DNA of 55,000 bases from Mesostigma viride (GCA_009746045.1 RPFO01000082.1:2575266-2630265); one strand, 5' to 3'; counted from the first letter of the stretch, positions 29,974 to 41,827 are shown. The notes: generated from the sequence alone by a model not told the origin. A program made the numbers and translations.

Positions 29974-32900
29974 ATGCTCTTACCCTCCACAGAATACGGC
30001 AATCCAGTGGCATTGATTACCGGAAGTACACTGCTATTTCTCGGCAGTTCCCCTATCGTATCTCCTCACAGGCATGGCGGAAGCGTTGTCGCATCAACAC
30101 GCGCCATAACCATGCATCACTGCAAGGATGACCATACTCTACGTCGCCTCCGGCGCTTACAGCGCACGCATTTGTCGCTTACCAACTCCACTCGCCCACA
30201 CCCCGAAAGCACCCGTCGCGTCATTTATGCCATTTACAACCGCAGGTACCCTCAGCGTATCTACGTTGGCCAGACGCAACGGGATGCCTGGACGCGTTTT
30301 CAGGAACATGTCCGAGCGGCACGCCGCCTTCATATTGGCCGCCCTGCCGCCAACGACGACACCCCCCTACATGGCGCCATGGCCCAATACGGGTGGTGGG
30401 ATTGGCGAGTCGTCCCCTTGGAACATGTCCCCGGCACCTTTACCGGCGCCGCTTTTCGCAAAGCCGCAGGGCATCGGGAAACGTTTTGGAAACGAATGTT
30501 ACATGCATTTCTGCCCCACGGTTTTTGCATTGAAGGCAAGAGTTTCAAAGCTCGGTCTCGCCGCCGCCCGCCTCCCCTCCGTCCCCGCCCTCTTATGTTC
30601 ATCCGTGCCTGGCGTCTGAAGCACAATCTCCACCCATATCGCCCCTATCCCCCCAGCGTCACCCCGGCCCCTCCACCTTCCACACATGTGTCCACCGATC
30701 CTTCCCTTTACTCCACCAGTCTCCGCTGCTTACGTCACATGTCTCGGCTTATGCAACGCGGCAACTTTCATGCATCCTATCTCGAAGCCTGCAGCTTGAA
30801 GAAGCTTACCAGCTTACACATTGCCGTCGGGTCGTGCTCCCCAGCTGATCTGCAAGTCCCCCGCTCCCATGCCACTAGTCTGCGAGGCCTTCTCTCACGT
30901 ATCATTCGGCACCGTGTCAATGGGAATGCAGATGCACTGCGTCCGCGCCGTTTGCTGATCTCACCTTTCATTCATGCTGCGATGGATGAGCTGTGTTTGC
31001 CACACATTCTGCATTTGCCGCAAGTGCAGGCTGCGATGCCGCTCGTGGTGCGCAACACTTTCGGCACTCCCATTGCCGCCTGGCATTACTCTCCCACCTT
31101 GGGACAAATGGTTTTCAGCAACGGGAAGGTCAGCCGCGATACAACGCCCACCGAGCTGGCCACCATCTTGGCAGGGCCCTGCCCCTGCCAACAACAACGG
31201 TATTTCAAGTACCTTGATCCCACCTCACAGCACGTCATGACCGCTGACCTCAGCATCCTGCCGAGCCACACGCTTGTAGACCTTTTTGCCAAAGGCACCA
31301 AGTTTCGGCCGTGGGTCCAGCGCACGTGTGCCAAAGAGGTGAATGCACTGCTCTCCACATCACTGCGCAAATTCTGCAATGCCATGAGCACGGACCTACA
31401 GCTTGCTCCCCTTGCCATGGAACCGTGGTTTCGCGCCGTCATTCACGAATGCAATGCACGTCTCACCAGGCTTGATTACCGTCTCCAGCAGGTCCACCGC
31501 ACCACCTGGCTCAACACCACAGATAAAGCACTTCTTGACCACTTCAAGCAGGACTTTATCATCACGTGTGTTGACAAGAGTGCCAACAACTTTGCTTTCA
31601 TATGCAAGAAGCACTACCTTGCTACTTTGCAACACGAGTTGGCGTCCAGCCCTACCTATGTTCAGCGTGCACAGTCCACCGCCAGTATCACTGCTGCTCA
31701 TCGGGCTTTTCTGCACAGCCAAAACATTTTTGCTCGGGCATTCCTTAAGCGGCAGCGACGCGCCACCACCACTACGTTCCCATATCTGTATCTCACTCTT
31801 AAGCTGCACAAAACTCCTGTTGCTTTGCGCACCATTGCTGCGTCGCATTCAGCCCCACTGATGCCTCTCTCGAAACTCATCTGCCATGCTTTGAATGCTC
31901 TTCTCCCCGAAGCCAATGCATTATGGGTGGAGGTGCTGTCGAATGCCGGGTATGAATGCGCTGGTAGTTGGATCGTCATAGACTCAGCCCAAGTACGCCT
32001 ACGCCTTGCCGCCCTTAGCCGTTCTAAGACAGCAGCAGAGAAACGTATACCTATGCCCATAGCCACCTATGATTTCACCACTCTATATACCACACTAGAT
32101 TTGCACGATTTGAAAGCTCGTTTAGATAGCCTCCTTACTCGTCTGTATGCACGTAGGCCTCACGGGCGCAACCACCTGCACGTGCGTGTTTCTCAGACCA
32201 AGCCCACGGCAACGTGGCTCTCAGGGATCGCGGCAGGTGCTATCGTGCGGGATGGTTATAATTATATTATCACGAAGGCTGACCTTGTCCATTGGATCTC
32301 TTATCTTGTTGATAACACCTTCATCTGTTTTGCGGGCAATGTATACCAACAAGCTATCGGCATCCCTATGGGCACTAACTGTGCCGGGCTCCTTGCAAAC
32401 CTCTATCTATACACTTATGAGCTTGCATTCATGGAGAATCTCATTGCCTCAAACGATGATGTTCTCATCAGGCGTTTTATCCATACATGTCGATACATTG
32501 ATGATGTCATCGCTTTCGACAACCCTGATTTCGCAACCCATTTGTATATCACCGCTGGTCTGCCTGGCATCTACCCGCAAGCGTCCCTCACATTAAAGCT
32601 CACGTCGGAGGATACTCATTGCAATTACCTCGATCTTAACATTACCCATAACAAGAAGGGCTGGCGTACGGCTGTCTATGATAAGCGCAAGGATCCTAAA
32701 TACCAGCAAATTCCTTTTATTCGTTACCCCGATATTCACAGTCTCCTTTCCCACACAGCAAAATATGGTGTTGTTCTTTCTCAGTTACATCGTTTTTCCC
32801 GTCTTTGTTCTTATCGTGTTGATTTCATCACGACTCTTGTTGAACTCTTGCAGCGTTTATTGGTCAAAGACTATGACCGAGCCATTATGCTCCGTCAAGT

Positions 32901-33009
32901 CCGATGTTTTTTGCAACGTCACCCACATCTGTTCGGTGCTGCCCCTTGGCACAAGCTCTACAAACAGGTCGTGGACCGGCTGGATCGCATAGTATCTCCG
33001 CACATCTGA
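29974..33009 (+). CDS. Penelope-like retroelement: N-terminal GIY-YIG endonuclease plus reverse transcriptase
   Basis: This is one intact frame of 1011 codons from ATG 29974, closed upstream by a TGA at 29962; an inner ATG near 30110 is also possible. Residues about 82-170 form a GIY-YIG-type nuclease: VIYAIYN, IYVGQTQRD, Arg108 in TRFQEH, and a candidate catalytic Glu169 in HRETFWKRM. The RT lies in the C-terminal half: KLHKTPVALRTIA, motif A with Asp700 in ATYDFTTLYT, motif B with GIPMGTNCAG (796-805), motif C YIDD (841-844), then NYLDLNITHNKKGW and a thumb-like region. Penelope elements usually carry GIY-YIG at the C-terminus. The N-terminal order matches the permuted group described as Naiad/Chlamys in invertebrates, green algae and protists. 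Because the frame is intact it may be recently active. Confidence 0.93.
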   Translation: MLLPSTEYGNPVALITGSTLLFLGSSPIVSPHRHGGSVVASTRAITMHHCKDDHTLRRLRRLQRTHLSLTNSTRPHPESTRRVIYAIYNRRYPQRIYVGQTQRDAWTRFQEHVRAARRLHIGRPAANDDTPLHGAMAQYGWWDWRVVPLEHVPGTFTGAAFRKAAGHRETFWKRMLHAFLPHGFCIEGKSFKARSRRRPPPLRPRPLMFIRAWRLKHNLHPYRPYPPSVTPAPPPSTHVSTDPSLYSTSLRCLRHMSRLMQRGNFHASYLEACSLKKLTSLHIAVGSCSPADLQVPRSHATSLRGLLSRIIRHRVNGNADALRPRRLLISPFIHAAMDELCLPHILHLPQVQAAMPLVVRNTFGTPIAAWHYSPTLGQMVFSNGKVSRDTTPTELATILAGPCPCQQQRYFKYLDPTSQHVMTADLSILPSHTLVDLFAKGTKFRPWVQRTCAKEVNALLSTSLRKFCNAMSTDLQLAPLAMEPWFRAVIHECNARLTRLDYRLQQVHRTTWLNTTDKALLDHFKQDFIITCVDKSANNFAFICKKHYLATLQHELASSPTYVQRAQSTASITAAHRAFLHSQNIFARAFLKRQRRATTTTFPYLYLTLKLHKTPVALRTIAASHSAPLMPLSKLICHALNALLPEANALWVEVLSNAGYECAGSWIVIDSAQVRLRLAALSRSKTAAEKRIPMPIATYDFTTLYTTLDLHDLKARLDSLLTRLYARRPHGRNHLHVRVSQTKPTATWLSGIAAGAIVRDGYNYIITKADLVHWISYLVDNTFICFAGNVYQQAIGIPMGTNCAGLLANLYLYTYELAFMENLIASNDDVLIRRFIHTCRYIDDVIAFDNPDFATHLYITAGLPGIYPQASLTLKLTSEDTHCNYLDLNITHNKKGWRTAVYDKRKDPKYQQIPFIRYPDIHSLLSHTAKYGVVLSQLHRFSRLCSYRVDFITTLVELLQRLLVKDYDRAIMLRQVRCFLQRHPHLFGAAPWHKLYKQVVDRLDRIVSPHI

Positions 33010-33164
33010 ACCCTGTGATGCCAGATCTCCTTTGCGGCCGTTCCGAGCTTGGCACTGGATTCGTTGTCCACATCGTCGCGTCGCTGCCGCAACACGATGT
33101 TTTCTGGCATCCGCGGGCTTTTGGTTCCCGCCGCACATTTGAAAGTGCTGTCCTCCGGCTTTTT

Positions 33165-33570
33165 GCCTTTGCACCGTGTGCAGTTCTTGGACGTTTGGAA
33201 TCATGGCATGGCTAACGTGATGACTGACTAGCTAGACCTTTTCAGTGGTTTTCCATTTGCGGGTATTTCCTCGTAAATGGTGGGAGAGCGATCGCAGCAA
33301 TGGTGCTCACCACTAGACACTCCCGGCCAGTTAGGCTCGAAACACACGCCCTGATCAAGCATGCTGTTTCCGGCCCCACCGTCTAGGTCATCTAGTCGCT
33401 CCACACGTAAGCCAGCCATAATTTCAATGCACAAGGATACACATTTCCATCACCATTCATCTTCATCATCCTGAACGACTCGAAAACGCGGAAAAGATAA
33501 CGGCAGGGTCGAGCTACCATGGTCCGGATTCTCCCGATTTCTGGCCTGCGCTGGTTGTCTCTTTGATAGA
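33165..33570. repeat. Dispersed repeat copy related to 24903-25985
   Basis: The portion 33165-33450 is the inverse of 24903-25200, and 33450-33570 matches 25857-25985. It follows the Penelope-like frame by about 160 bp, so the retroelement 3' UTR or its target includes this repeat. Confidence 0.75.
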
Positions 33571-36500
33571 GGGAGGTCGAGGATCACTCCTACTTGCCTT
33601 TACCACGCAAAAGTACCAGAGAGGTAATAATGTGCATGATTGGAAGTCTTGGTAGTCACTGCCGCCATGGCAGCCATGCGTCGAATGTTTGCCTAGCCGA
33701 GCCGACCTACCTAATCATGTGCCCTGCTAACGCATGTTTGAAAACCAGCCATAGCCTTAGGTTCGCCTTGTACATGAGCCATGGTACGGACGCCTTGGCT
33801 ATCAAGGAGACAACCAAGGAGGATGATCAATTTACTTGCACACCCCCCTGTTAGGATATGCACACATGTGTCTTAATGCACACACAGAACTTGCCACCCC
33901 AATTTTCGCGTGCGGTTGTTGCTGTGGCACGCCGCTGGCATGAGGGAGAAAGGGGGCCCCTGCCCTTTCTTCCTGTTATGCACACACATGGATTAAAAGC
34001 ACTCTGATGCTCTGTAACTCCCCAACAGGTGCACAATGTTAATATTGATCCATTAATGCACATGAATGGGGCTTGACATTTTTTTCTTTATGATATCAGA
34101 TGTTAATTATATACAAATATAAATAGGGTGCCCGTCGCTGTGCCAAGCTATTCCACAGTCAACCCACAATTTTTGACTGAGTCTCACAATGACGGGTTAT
34201 CAAAAGTGAGAAGCTATTGACCATGCATAGTTGCGATATGCAGTCTCACAGTATTTTACCAGCACCAGAACCAGTTAAGCAACTGGGGCTTTGATAGACC
34301 TGGCTATCCTTTATTCAAAGGGCCCGTGGCAGAACGGACAGGCGGGTCATGTCCTGTCACACTACCTTGTCCAACATAGTGCTTATATACAAGAAGTTGG
34401 ACACAACCGAGCTGGTCATGAAGTACATTGAAGTACCCAGGTTTAAGTCACTTGGGCACACAGCCTTGCACAGAGCAATGAACCGTGCCATGGCTACCCC
34501 CAAAAGGTGGTATGGCGGGGCTCCACGGAATACAGGCTAGAATGCCACTGGTGAGCACAACTGTGCTGCAGCGTGCCGCCGGTCCAAGCGCCAATGATGT
34601 GGAGTTCTATGTACATGTTCCCGAGTAGGAGAACCGAAAAAGTAACGGTGAGGCCAGCTGAGCTGGTTACTGTTCACCAGCCGTCAAGTTTAGCTCGATC
34701 CGCTGCCGTAATCAACGGCTCATGAGGGCTTAACTCTGCCCCCCCTGGATTCTGATCCACTCCATGCTCGACAGCTCACGAACTTCGTCCACGTTATTCT
34801 CTATCCTGTGGATGAAGAACCACAAAGTTGTGTGAGAGGAATCTCGTCAGGCTGCTGGCATTCGTATGAAGTCACGGTTATACCTCGTGTAGGCTGCCAT
34901 GTCATGCGTAAAACTTACGAGAAATGCACAGGCGACGCGGCACAGGCGACAAGCCGACTAGCGGGAGCAACGAATCCAGGTACGTCGAGTTCGCAAACTT
35001 ACGTGTTCTTCGGCGTGGACGAGCCCTCCGACTTCGCCACAGCCTTTGAGACAAAGCTGTGCTTTAGCCGCGCGTCCGTCAGCCTGCTGGGCGCACCACC
35101 CGAGCGACCCGCGACCAAAGGCATCTCCGCCTTTGCCATGATTGTCTGGCAGCCAATCGTCACTTTCCCGTTGGTCATCACGGAAGAAGAAACGAAACAA
35201 GCCATGATTGTTATGGCTAAATCGGTGATCGTTCACTGCGTCGGGTTAATTACGCCGAGTGTAGTGCACACATGTAGCCGGTTCGTCCTATTTATGCTTC
35301 TAGAGAACAGTGCGCGCAGCGGCCGATCGACAGTTGGAGCCGCATAGTGCCGACGCGGCAGCAGTCACGGCCATCGAGATCTTTCAGGAGGACGTGGCCT
35401 CTTTTCCACCGCTTGCGTGCACTTTTTCTTGGCTGGCCTGCTGTCAGCTGTGCGTTATTGTTACTTCTCCAAGTCGTGTCACAGCCTAGCCCTCTCGCTC
35501 GGGAATTTGACAGCGAGCACTGAGCAGCCAGACCAGGTAACCGGGGCTGCTTCTGCTTGTTTGGCCACGACAGCGCGGAAGACGGAAGACGGAAGAAAAG
35601 CTCCGCCGCGACGCTTCAGGAGAGATCTCTGCAAAAACCCGCCCATGTGCGGCGTGGGCAACAACAATGCACCGTCTCTCCGATCGATTACTCTCCCACC
35701 GATTTACGACCGTCAGATGTGTGAATCGAACGGCCCGACTGACAGGTACACCCGAAAACCGCATAGATGGAACCGAAAAACCGCATATGCTTGGTGCGGC
35801 TTATTGCCTGTGGCGCGGTGGAACAAAAACAACAACTTTTTCGGGGAAATGGGTATAATTTATTAGCCAATTATGGACCAAAGAGGTGAGAGGGGAAATG
35901 AGTATCAGCGAATCCTAATAAAGGTGGGCACACACACGTGTGGCGGTGACAGGTGAAAGGCTTTTTTTTGTTGTTGTAAAACAACAACAACTTAATGAAA
36001 ACTTAATTTACCTGGAAAACTTAATAAAGCTACTGGTAGCTAAATAAGTATCGTGTGTTACGTGGTATTCCAACAACAGCAACAACAACAATAATGGTAT
36101 TGTAGCAAGGCCTCACACCGTCACACGTGGCACGCGGGAAAATTTAGGACATGGTCAAGGACGAATCATGCTGCGACACTGCTGCGACTGGGAGATGAGA
36201 TATTGCATTAATCTCTGCCATGGCGCTCCAGAGCTGCAGTCCAAACTACGTAAGTGAGTGCACGGGGTCGGAGCTTCGTCGCCCACTTTATAAATACCGA
36301 GTCCGAAAGGATGTCAGTCAGGCTAGCGCTGCCTGGGGCCCATGCGGCGGGCTATGTCGGCCAGAAACTCCGGTCTACTGCGCACGCCAAGAGTGCGCGT
36401 CCATCCCGACGGGCATTCCCTCTGGTGACAGCCACATCCGAGGGCTACATTGGGCGCGCGCAGATACCTGCATCCGTGAATCTCGACGGGTTTAAACGCC

Positions 36501-36900
36501 AGATGTTCAACTGGGCCAACACTTTAACTTCGTCTGGGTGAGTAGAATGTTCGTGCAATGCCGCGTGCGGAAATCAGTGTCGAAAGCCGCACAGGAAGTA
36601 GTGATCTAGCCTGCACCGAATCCGTCACGTTTCTTTCATGCGCAATCAATAACCCGATTTTCTGTCTTTGCAACTCTGCCAGAATTGGCCAGTCTGGGAA
36701 GAAGGCAGTTGTGCTCGACATCGGCCGCCACAGTCAATTGGGTCGTTAAGTCATGTCGTATGCCTGTTTGGAGTGTGGAATTGCAGTCCTTTGTATCACT
36801 CCTGTTGTCAATAGAACTACCATGGTTCTCTGTTAGCACTTAACAAAACCAGTAGTTTAGTTATCCATCAGATAAGTCACGTGCCTCGGTTGGGGGAGTC
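33571..36900. other. Long stretch without a supported gene
   Basis: Open frames such as 34808-35347 and 36254-36541 lack splice context, recognisable motifs or repeat relatives, so I do not call them. The stretch contains AT-rich spacers and CAACAACAAC runs near 35970-35990 and 36070-36090. Confidence 0.4.
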
Positions 36901-37512
36901 GCGAGATACGGTTTGCGTTAAGTAGGTACGCCTAATTCCTGATCGGCGCGGTTCACGGTGAGGCAGAGCCTCCGCGGCGTTCTCTCGTGGCTGGTCTAAA
37001 GCAAGGCCTGCCACAAGTGAAACAGCCTTAAAGCTACTGACTAGACAAGTCTGGCATCCACTGTGGGTGCGATAAGGCCTCAATACAGCAAACGCCCAGC
37101 CGATGCAGTTAGGCCGCCCCATGAGCAAGTTAGTGCTTGCCTGCCATGCGCAGGGGTATGTCCCATGCTCCAGACAAAGGATAGATATGATAGATATGGG
37201 ACTTATTACAGGTGGCACCGAGGTATGCCTTGTTGACCAACATCCATTGTGGGCCACACCCCTTGATACAGATCACCTGGGCTTTATTAGACCAGTAACG
37301 GTACCACAGGGTGGAGATCTGGTCCCTCAATCTACTTTTTTTTCCCGAGTAAGTGACGACACCACATTCACAGGGTGGAGAATTGGTCCCTGCGGTTTAA
37401 TTTTGGCTGATACCTGTGGAGGCCACCAGCCACATTGCAGGGTCACGACGTTTTGCTCATGACTATTATCGTGTGAACCTGTCCTTGGTAACCTGCTTGG
37501 TCTCTAATTGAT
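36901..37512. other. Spacer with a decayed LINE-tail-like piece
   Basis: The piece around 37050-37110 (CCACTGTGGGTGCGATAAGG, then CAGCAAACGCCC) resembles the 3' UTR near 42160 of the 41991-43018 element. Nothing else is recognised. Confidence 0.35.
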
Positions 37513-37770
37513 ATGGCCTGCAGCCAAAACTTGCCACTGGCGCTCCCCCTCAAGGTAGATCGGACACCCGACGGCTTCAATATCGGGCTGATGCGGATGA
37601 ATGGGAAGGAAGCCACCGTGGTTTGCCAGCTGACTGCCAAGATGGAGGACAATGTATTCCTAGTGTTTGAGGAGACCGAGAGTACAGAAGAATTCGTGGA
37701 TGTCCCCCCTATCATGGCATCCATGGCAAATGCCATCAGAAGGGCTGTGGCAGAAAACATGGTGCGCTGA
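37513..37770 (+). CDS. Possible small or terminal-exon coding sequence
   Basis: 85 codons with balanced composition (LPLKVDRTPDGFNIGLMRMN, VVCQLTAKMEDNVFLVFEE, DVPPIMASMANAIRRAVAEN) and a stop at 37768-37770. An acceptor-like GGCCTGCAG lies at 37514-37522, so it may be the last exon of a gene rather than start at the ATG. No family is recognised and no partner exon is certain. Confidence 0.3.
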   Translation: MACSQNLPLALPLKVDRTPDGFNIGLMRMNGKEATVVCQLTAKMEDNVFLVFEETESTEEFVDVPPIMASMANAIRRAVAENMVR

Positions 37771-38280
37771 GTGAAGGTTCAGGGAATTGGAGTGGCTTGC
37801 CTGATCATATCAATACCTCATCCCCATTCTCAAGTGTGTCTAGCAGCTGGCTAATAACAATCTGTGAGGGTGACCCCCAGGAGCAAATTAATAAGCTTAT
37901 CACGCGCGGTCATGTTGGGGACTCACGGAGCACGTGCTTTGCGACCCTGTATGTTGCAGTGACACTTGGAAGGGGCCAGAGATACCCGCCTTCCCTCATG
38001 CCTGGAGGCAAGCCACATCTGCAGTCAAAAGCTACTCACGGGGAGAGTCTAGCTGGCATAAACTGTGGGTGTGCTAAAGCTGGACGATGCAGGAGTGACA
38101 TGGCGGGTTGCGTTGGCTGGCACAAGAAAAACTGAAGACTGAAATGTGCGGGGTAGGCAGGCGAGTGTATAGGCCGAAACACTGATATAGCTCAGGTAGT
38201 ACGTATGCTGCATGAGCCATACAATACGGTATCATACAATACGGTATCATACAATACGGTGATCAGAATACAATACGGTA
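37771..38280. other. Spacer with a degenerate LINE 3' tail
   Basis: Positions 37905-38085 resemble the 3' UTR at 42005-42170 (GTTGGGGACTCACGGAGCAC, then AAACTGTGGGTG). ATCATACAATACGGT repeats three to four times at 38215-38280. Confidence 0.5.
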
Positions 38281-38336
38281 GCTATCAATTTTAATTAATT
38301 AATTAATTAATAAATTTTAATTAATTAATTAATTAA
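38281..38336. repeat. (AATT)n tract
   Basis: Two TTAATTAATTAATTAATTAAT runs adjoin the LINE tail that follows. They match the simple-repeat tail used by these LINEs. Confidence 0.9.
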
Positions 38337-38646
38337 TTTGGCTCGTGCTCCCGTTGGGGAGTCACGGAGCATTAACCCCGATGGATGGATGGATGGGTGC
38401 AAACAGTCCTACCGGTCTAATCTATCTACATCAGCTACATACTACATCTATCTAACAGCATTCTAACTACAACATCTATCTAGACAGCCGCACGCTGCCC
38501 TAGGGGAGCTGTCTGGCGTGCCACCCACGGGACTGCACACGCGGGCGCTTCCCCACTCCAGGGGGGGGGCTCGTTGTCCTCTATGACCTGGGCCCACTTG
38601 GCCTTGTCCATCATCTTCTTCCAAACGGTAGCTATGAACCGTTAGC
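38337..38646 (-). mobile_element. 5'-truncated LINE, RT C-terminus and type 2 tail
   Basis: On the minus strand a short frame reads VWKKMMDKAKWAQVIEDNEP, matching the RWKKIVKAHTPDP end of the RT at 17242-18866. It is followed by a 3' UTR and the hairpin at 38345-38371 (GTGCTCC...GGAGCAC type) and an (AATT)n tail. The last 30 nt equal those of the ORF1-only element at 41991-43018; upstream the two differ. Confidence 0.7.
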
Positions 38647-38658
38647 TAGCCAGGCCAT

Positions 38659-40677
38659 TGAATTGAATTGAATTGTAACATAACTCCGTTGGGAGTATAT
38701 GTAGCACATAGCCCTTGAGAGGGGGCATATGGCCTATCATACATCCTAAGCTACTTCCTGCAAGGGTGGGGATGTAAAGGACCCTTGCTCTAGGTGCACC
38801 AGGGCACTTGCATCCCCATGATCTTCAAGCTATGCCCAGCGAAGGGGGAGCCTGTCATGGGGGGGAAGATCAGCAGAGCTATACAAAAAGGCTAGGGCAT
38901 GGCGTCTCAGCAGAGAGTTACTCCCTGCATGGGCACAACATAGCTAAATAAAGCTAGGCATCATCTGGAGTGTGGCACATCATAGGCACACATGTACATG
39001 ATTAAATAAAGCGTGTGGCTTAGCTAGGATAGTGCCTCTAGGAGGCGTACATGTACATGGCCACGGTCTATCTATTCTACACTACTACTGCTGTATTCCC
39101 CTAAGCTGGGGCGTCTGGAGTCGTTGGGGCCGCGGGGGTCGCCTGCCAGGGCTTGTGGCCGACGTAGATGGCCGCCCCCTTCCAGTACACCGGCTGCCCC
39201 GCCTTGGTCTTCCGGAGCTGGAGGTAGGTGGGCCATAGCTCCCGTCGCCGTTGTTGCTGCGCCAGGGTCAAGTCGTCGTCAAGGGTGAAGAGAGTCTTCT
39301 CGAGCCGCTTGCGGCGTCGGAGAAAAGAAATCTTGTCCGCCGGGGTCTTAAAGGTGAGAAGGAGCGGGGGCGGCCCTGCCTTACCCCGCGCGCGGGGAAG
39401 GCGGTGGGCGACCAGGTCGATCTCACCAGTAAGGCCCATGCGACTAAGAATTTCTCTCTCAAACGCACGTGCAAGCTTCTCGGAATTCTCACCTTCCTCC
39501 ATGTCGAGGTTCTTGACAATGACGTTAAGGCTGCGCTTGGCAAGCTCGGCCTCCTCGCGGAGGTCAAGCGTCTGCCGCTGGAGCTGGGCTGCGACGGCGG
39601 AGGTGGTGGAGGTGGTGTGCTGCTTAAGCATGTCCGCCCAGGTCGTGATGGGAGGAGCATCGCCGGCCAGGCCAGCAGAGGTTGGCTTGGCGGCAATGTC
39701 CTTCACCGCCTGGGCGGTGAGGCCCGCGGTGTTCTGCAGGACCTCGATAGCGATGGCATTATCCTTAAGACGTTGGTCAATGTCGCGGAGCTGGGCGGTG
39801 ATGGAGTCGGTGGAGGCGGAGGGGGGGGGGTGGAGGCGAGGAGGGTGGCGGTGGCGGTGGGGATGGTGGGGAGCTCAGCAGCCAGCGTGCGACCCACAGC
39901 TGCCACATCTGCAGCTAGGGGCGTCACGTGCTGTGAGATGGTTTCTTGGAGGTGGAGGAGGAAGGTGGATTCGGTCAAGGGGGAGGGGGTCCAGAGGTCC
40001 GTGACAGAGCGGTCAAGGATGGAAAAGAGGGCGGCGAGCTGAAGACGGGGGCGAGACCAGCGGGCCAGGTTCTCAGGTCGGTGAGTAAACCGGCCGTCAG
40101 GTCCAGGGCGGAGGCGGTAATGGCTGTGAAGGCGCTGGCACAGGTCGAGAATGGAGGCGTATGACCCATAAAACACGAGCTCCAGTATCTTGATGGGTGG
40201 CATGTCGAAAAAGCCGGGTCTGGCACCGTCGAAGGTGGAAAATAACCCGTCAACGTCAAAGTCGCGCTCAGACCAGCTTGGTTCGGTTGGGCGGCTGCGT
40301 TTTGGCTCGGGCGAGGCTGAGGGCGAGGCAGGAAGCCCGGGAGGGTGCTGGGCGACAACCAGTGCGCGACTAGGGTCACCACCGCCTTCCGGCCCTGATG
40401 GCGAAGCTGCAGCCGGAGCTGCAGACGTATTTTCATTGCCGAGCGCAGCCGTCAGGCTGCGTTGCGTCGATGGGCGTTTGCTCATCGTATATTGCGTAAT
40501 AGCGTCGGAAAATTATATCAGCATGTGCGTGACTCGTAGAAAGACGCGTCGATTTTGATATTCACGGCTAAATTCGGTGCTCAAACGTGAAAGTTATGAG
40601 CTCCGCCGTCAGCCATGGCTACCTCGTGGCTCGTGGCTCGTGGCTCGTGGCTCGTGGCTCGTGGCCATGCATGCATG
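38659..40677 (-). mobile_element. ORF1-only LINE derivative, copy 3, with 12-bp target duplication
   Basis: It is flanked by TAGCCAGGCCAT at 38647-38658 and 40678-40689. It has the same organisation as copy 2: five GAGCCAC leader repeats, ORF1, 3' UTR, hairpin 38683-38696, and a (TTGAA)n tail of three to four units. It is almost identical to copy 2, so the two inserted recently. Confidence 0.9.
39101..40485 (-). pseudogene. LINE ORF1-like protein, copy 3, broken at the poly-C run
   Basis: It has the same protein plan as copy 2. The C run near 39825 has ten bases (nine in copies 1 and 2), giving a third frame after the run; none of the three copies has the 8 or 11 bases needed for a continuous frame. 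Otherwise open over both halves. Confidence 0.7.
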
Positions 40678-40689
40678 TAGCCAGGCCAT

Positions 40690-41827
40690 GCATGTGGGTA
40701 GGCCATATACCAAGGAGACGGCCATACGTCAATACGTCGTAAGTGTATCATACAACATGGATCGCATAATGGGGGAGAAACTTCATAGCTAGAACATTGT
40801 TGATGTAAAGTAGGTCCGTGCGTAGTACTCCTGTGCACTTAGGTCTAGTGGTGAGTCATCTTCTATAGCTAGATTCAGCAATATCGGACATATTGGCACC
40901 CTCTGGTAAAGAGGTTTTTCGCAGTTGGGCTGTTTCGAAACGTTAAGTGAGATACCTTCGGATCAGGAGACTCACACAGCCACGAAATCATGCCAAAGTA
41001 CCTATGTTCGATTCCTTGCTGGTAGCTTTTAGGCTTAATTTCTTACTTTCTGTGTTCCACGGAATCTCAGATTTGGGCAGCTAGCGTTTTCACGTTTGCT
41101 GCTTTCTGACGACAATTGTTGGTGTACAGGTCCCCACCCTGCCAGTCGACCTTTGGCTTCTCGGGGAATTTCATGTGGCCGGCGGAGGAATTAAGACGTC
41201 GTCCGCCACAGCTCGCGACATTGCTGAGCTAGCACTGCTGCGCGGAAGCCGGTGAAAAAATGGCTCCGAGTGTGGAGTTTTGAGTACTGAGGAATTGGAA
41301 AAAATGGCTCCGAGTTTGAGTTAGAAAGAGGTACGTAGAGATTAATTTCGAGGTACCTACACCTCCATGCCGGATGTCTGGGCGGTCGGGATTGGAATGG
41401 TCATAGTCATTGGGAACTCGTTCTGCATAGGAAGGTGCTGGACGGAATTCCCGGCCAGTCAGGGAAGCGGCCCATTTCACATCTCATGTAATTACATGGA
41501 AAAGGGTGCGGGTACGCAATGAGGCGCATGGAAAAGGGCGCTCGGGTACACTTCGATCTTGGTGCATGCGACATTGTAAAATGGATCGTAAGAAAAGAAC
41601 CGAGGTGATTTGGCGCCGCGTCGGTGGTGGCTTTGTTTGCACCGTTGGATAGATCTGCATCTGCGGCGTTCGATCGTGATATAGATTGTTTTGAACCCCG
41701 CTCGATATATGGGATTTGACGGAGAAGCCGCGGCGAGTATACAATTGCTCCTTTTTCTATAAGCTGGCGCGGACTAGAAGAATAGCTAAGTTTGGTCATG
41801 TGCGAGTCCCGGCCCCAAGAGGAAAGG
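40690..41827. other. Spacer with dispersed repeat
   Basis: The portion 40891-41130 matches 25981-26215. The rest has no supported gene. Confidence 0.45.
40938..41022 (+). repeat. tRNA-like dispersed repeat (possible SINE), copy 2
   Basis: It contains TACCTTCGGATCAGGAGACT and ATGTTCGATTCC in the same spacing as copy 1 at 26033-26110, with about 90 percent identity over the visible core by eye. Confidence 0.4.

Noticed and set aside
34808-35347. 179-codon plus-strand open frame
   Set aside because: No recognisable motif, no splice context and no repeat copy; composition does not favour coding.
38281-38336. (AATT)n tract as a replication origin
   Set aside because: It adjoins LINE tails repeatedly, so a retrotransposition origin is simpler.
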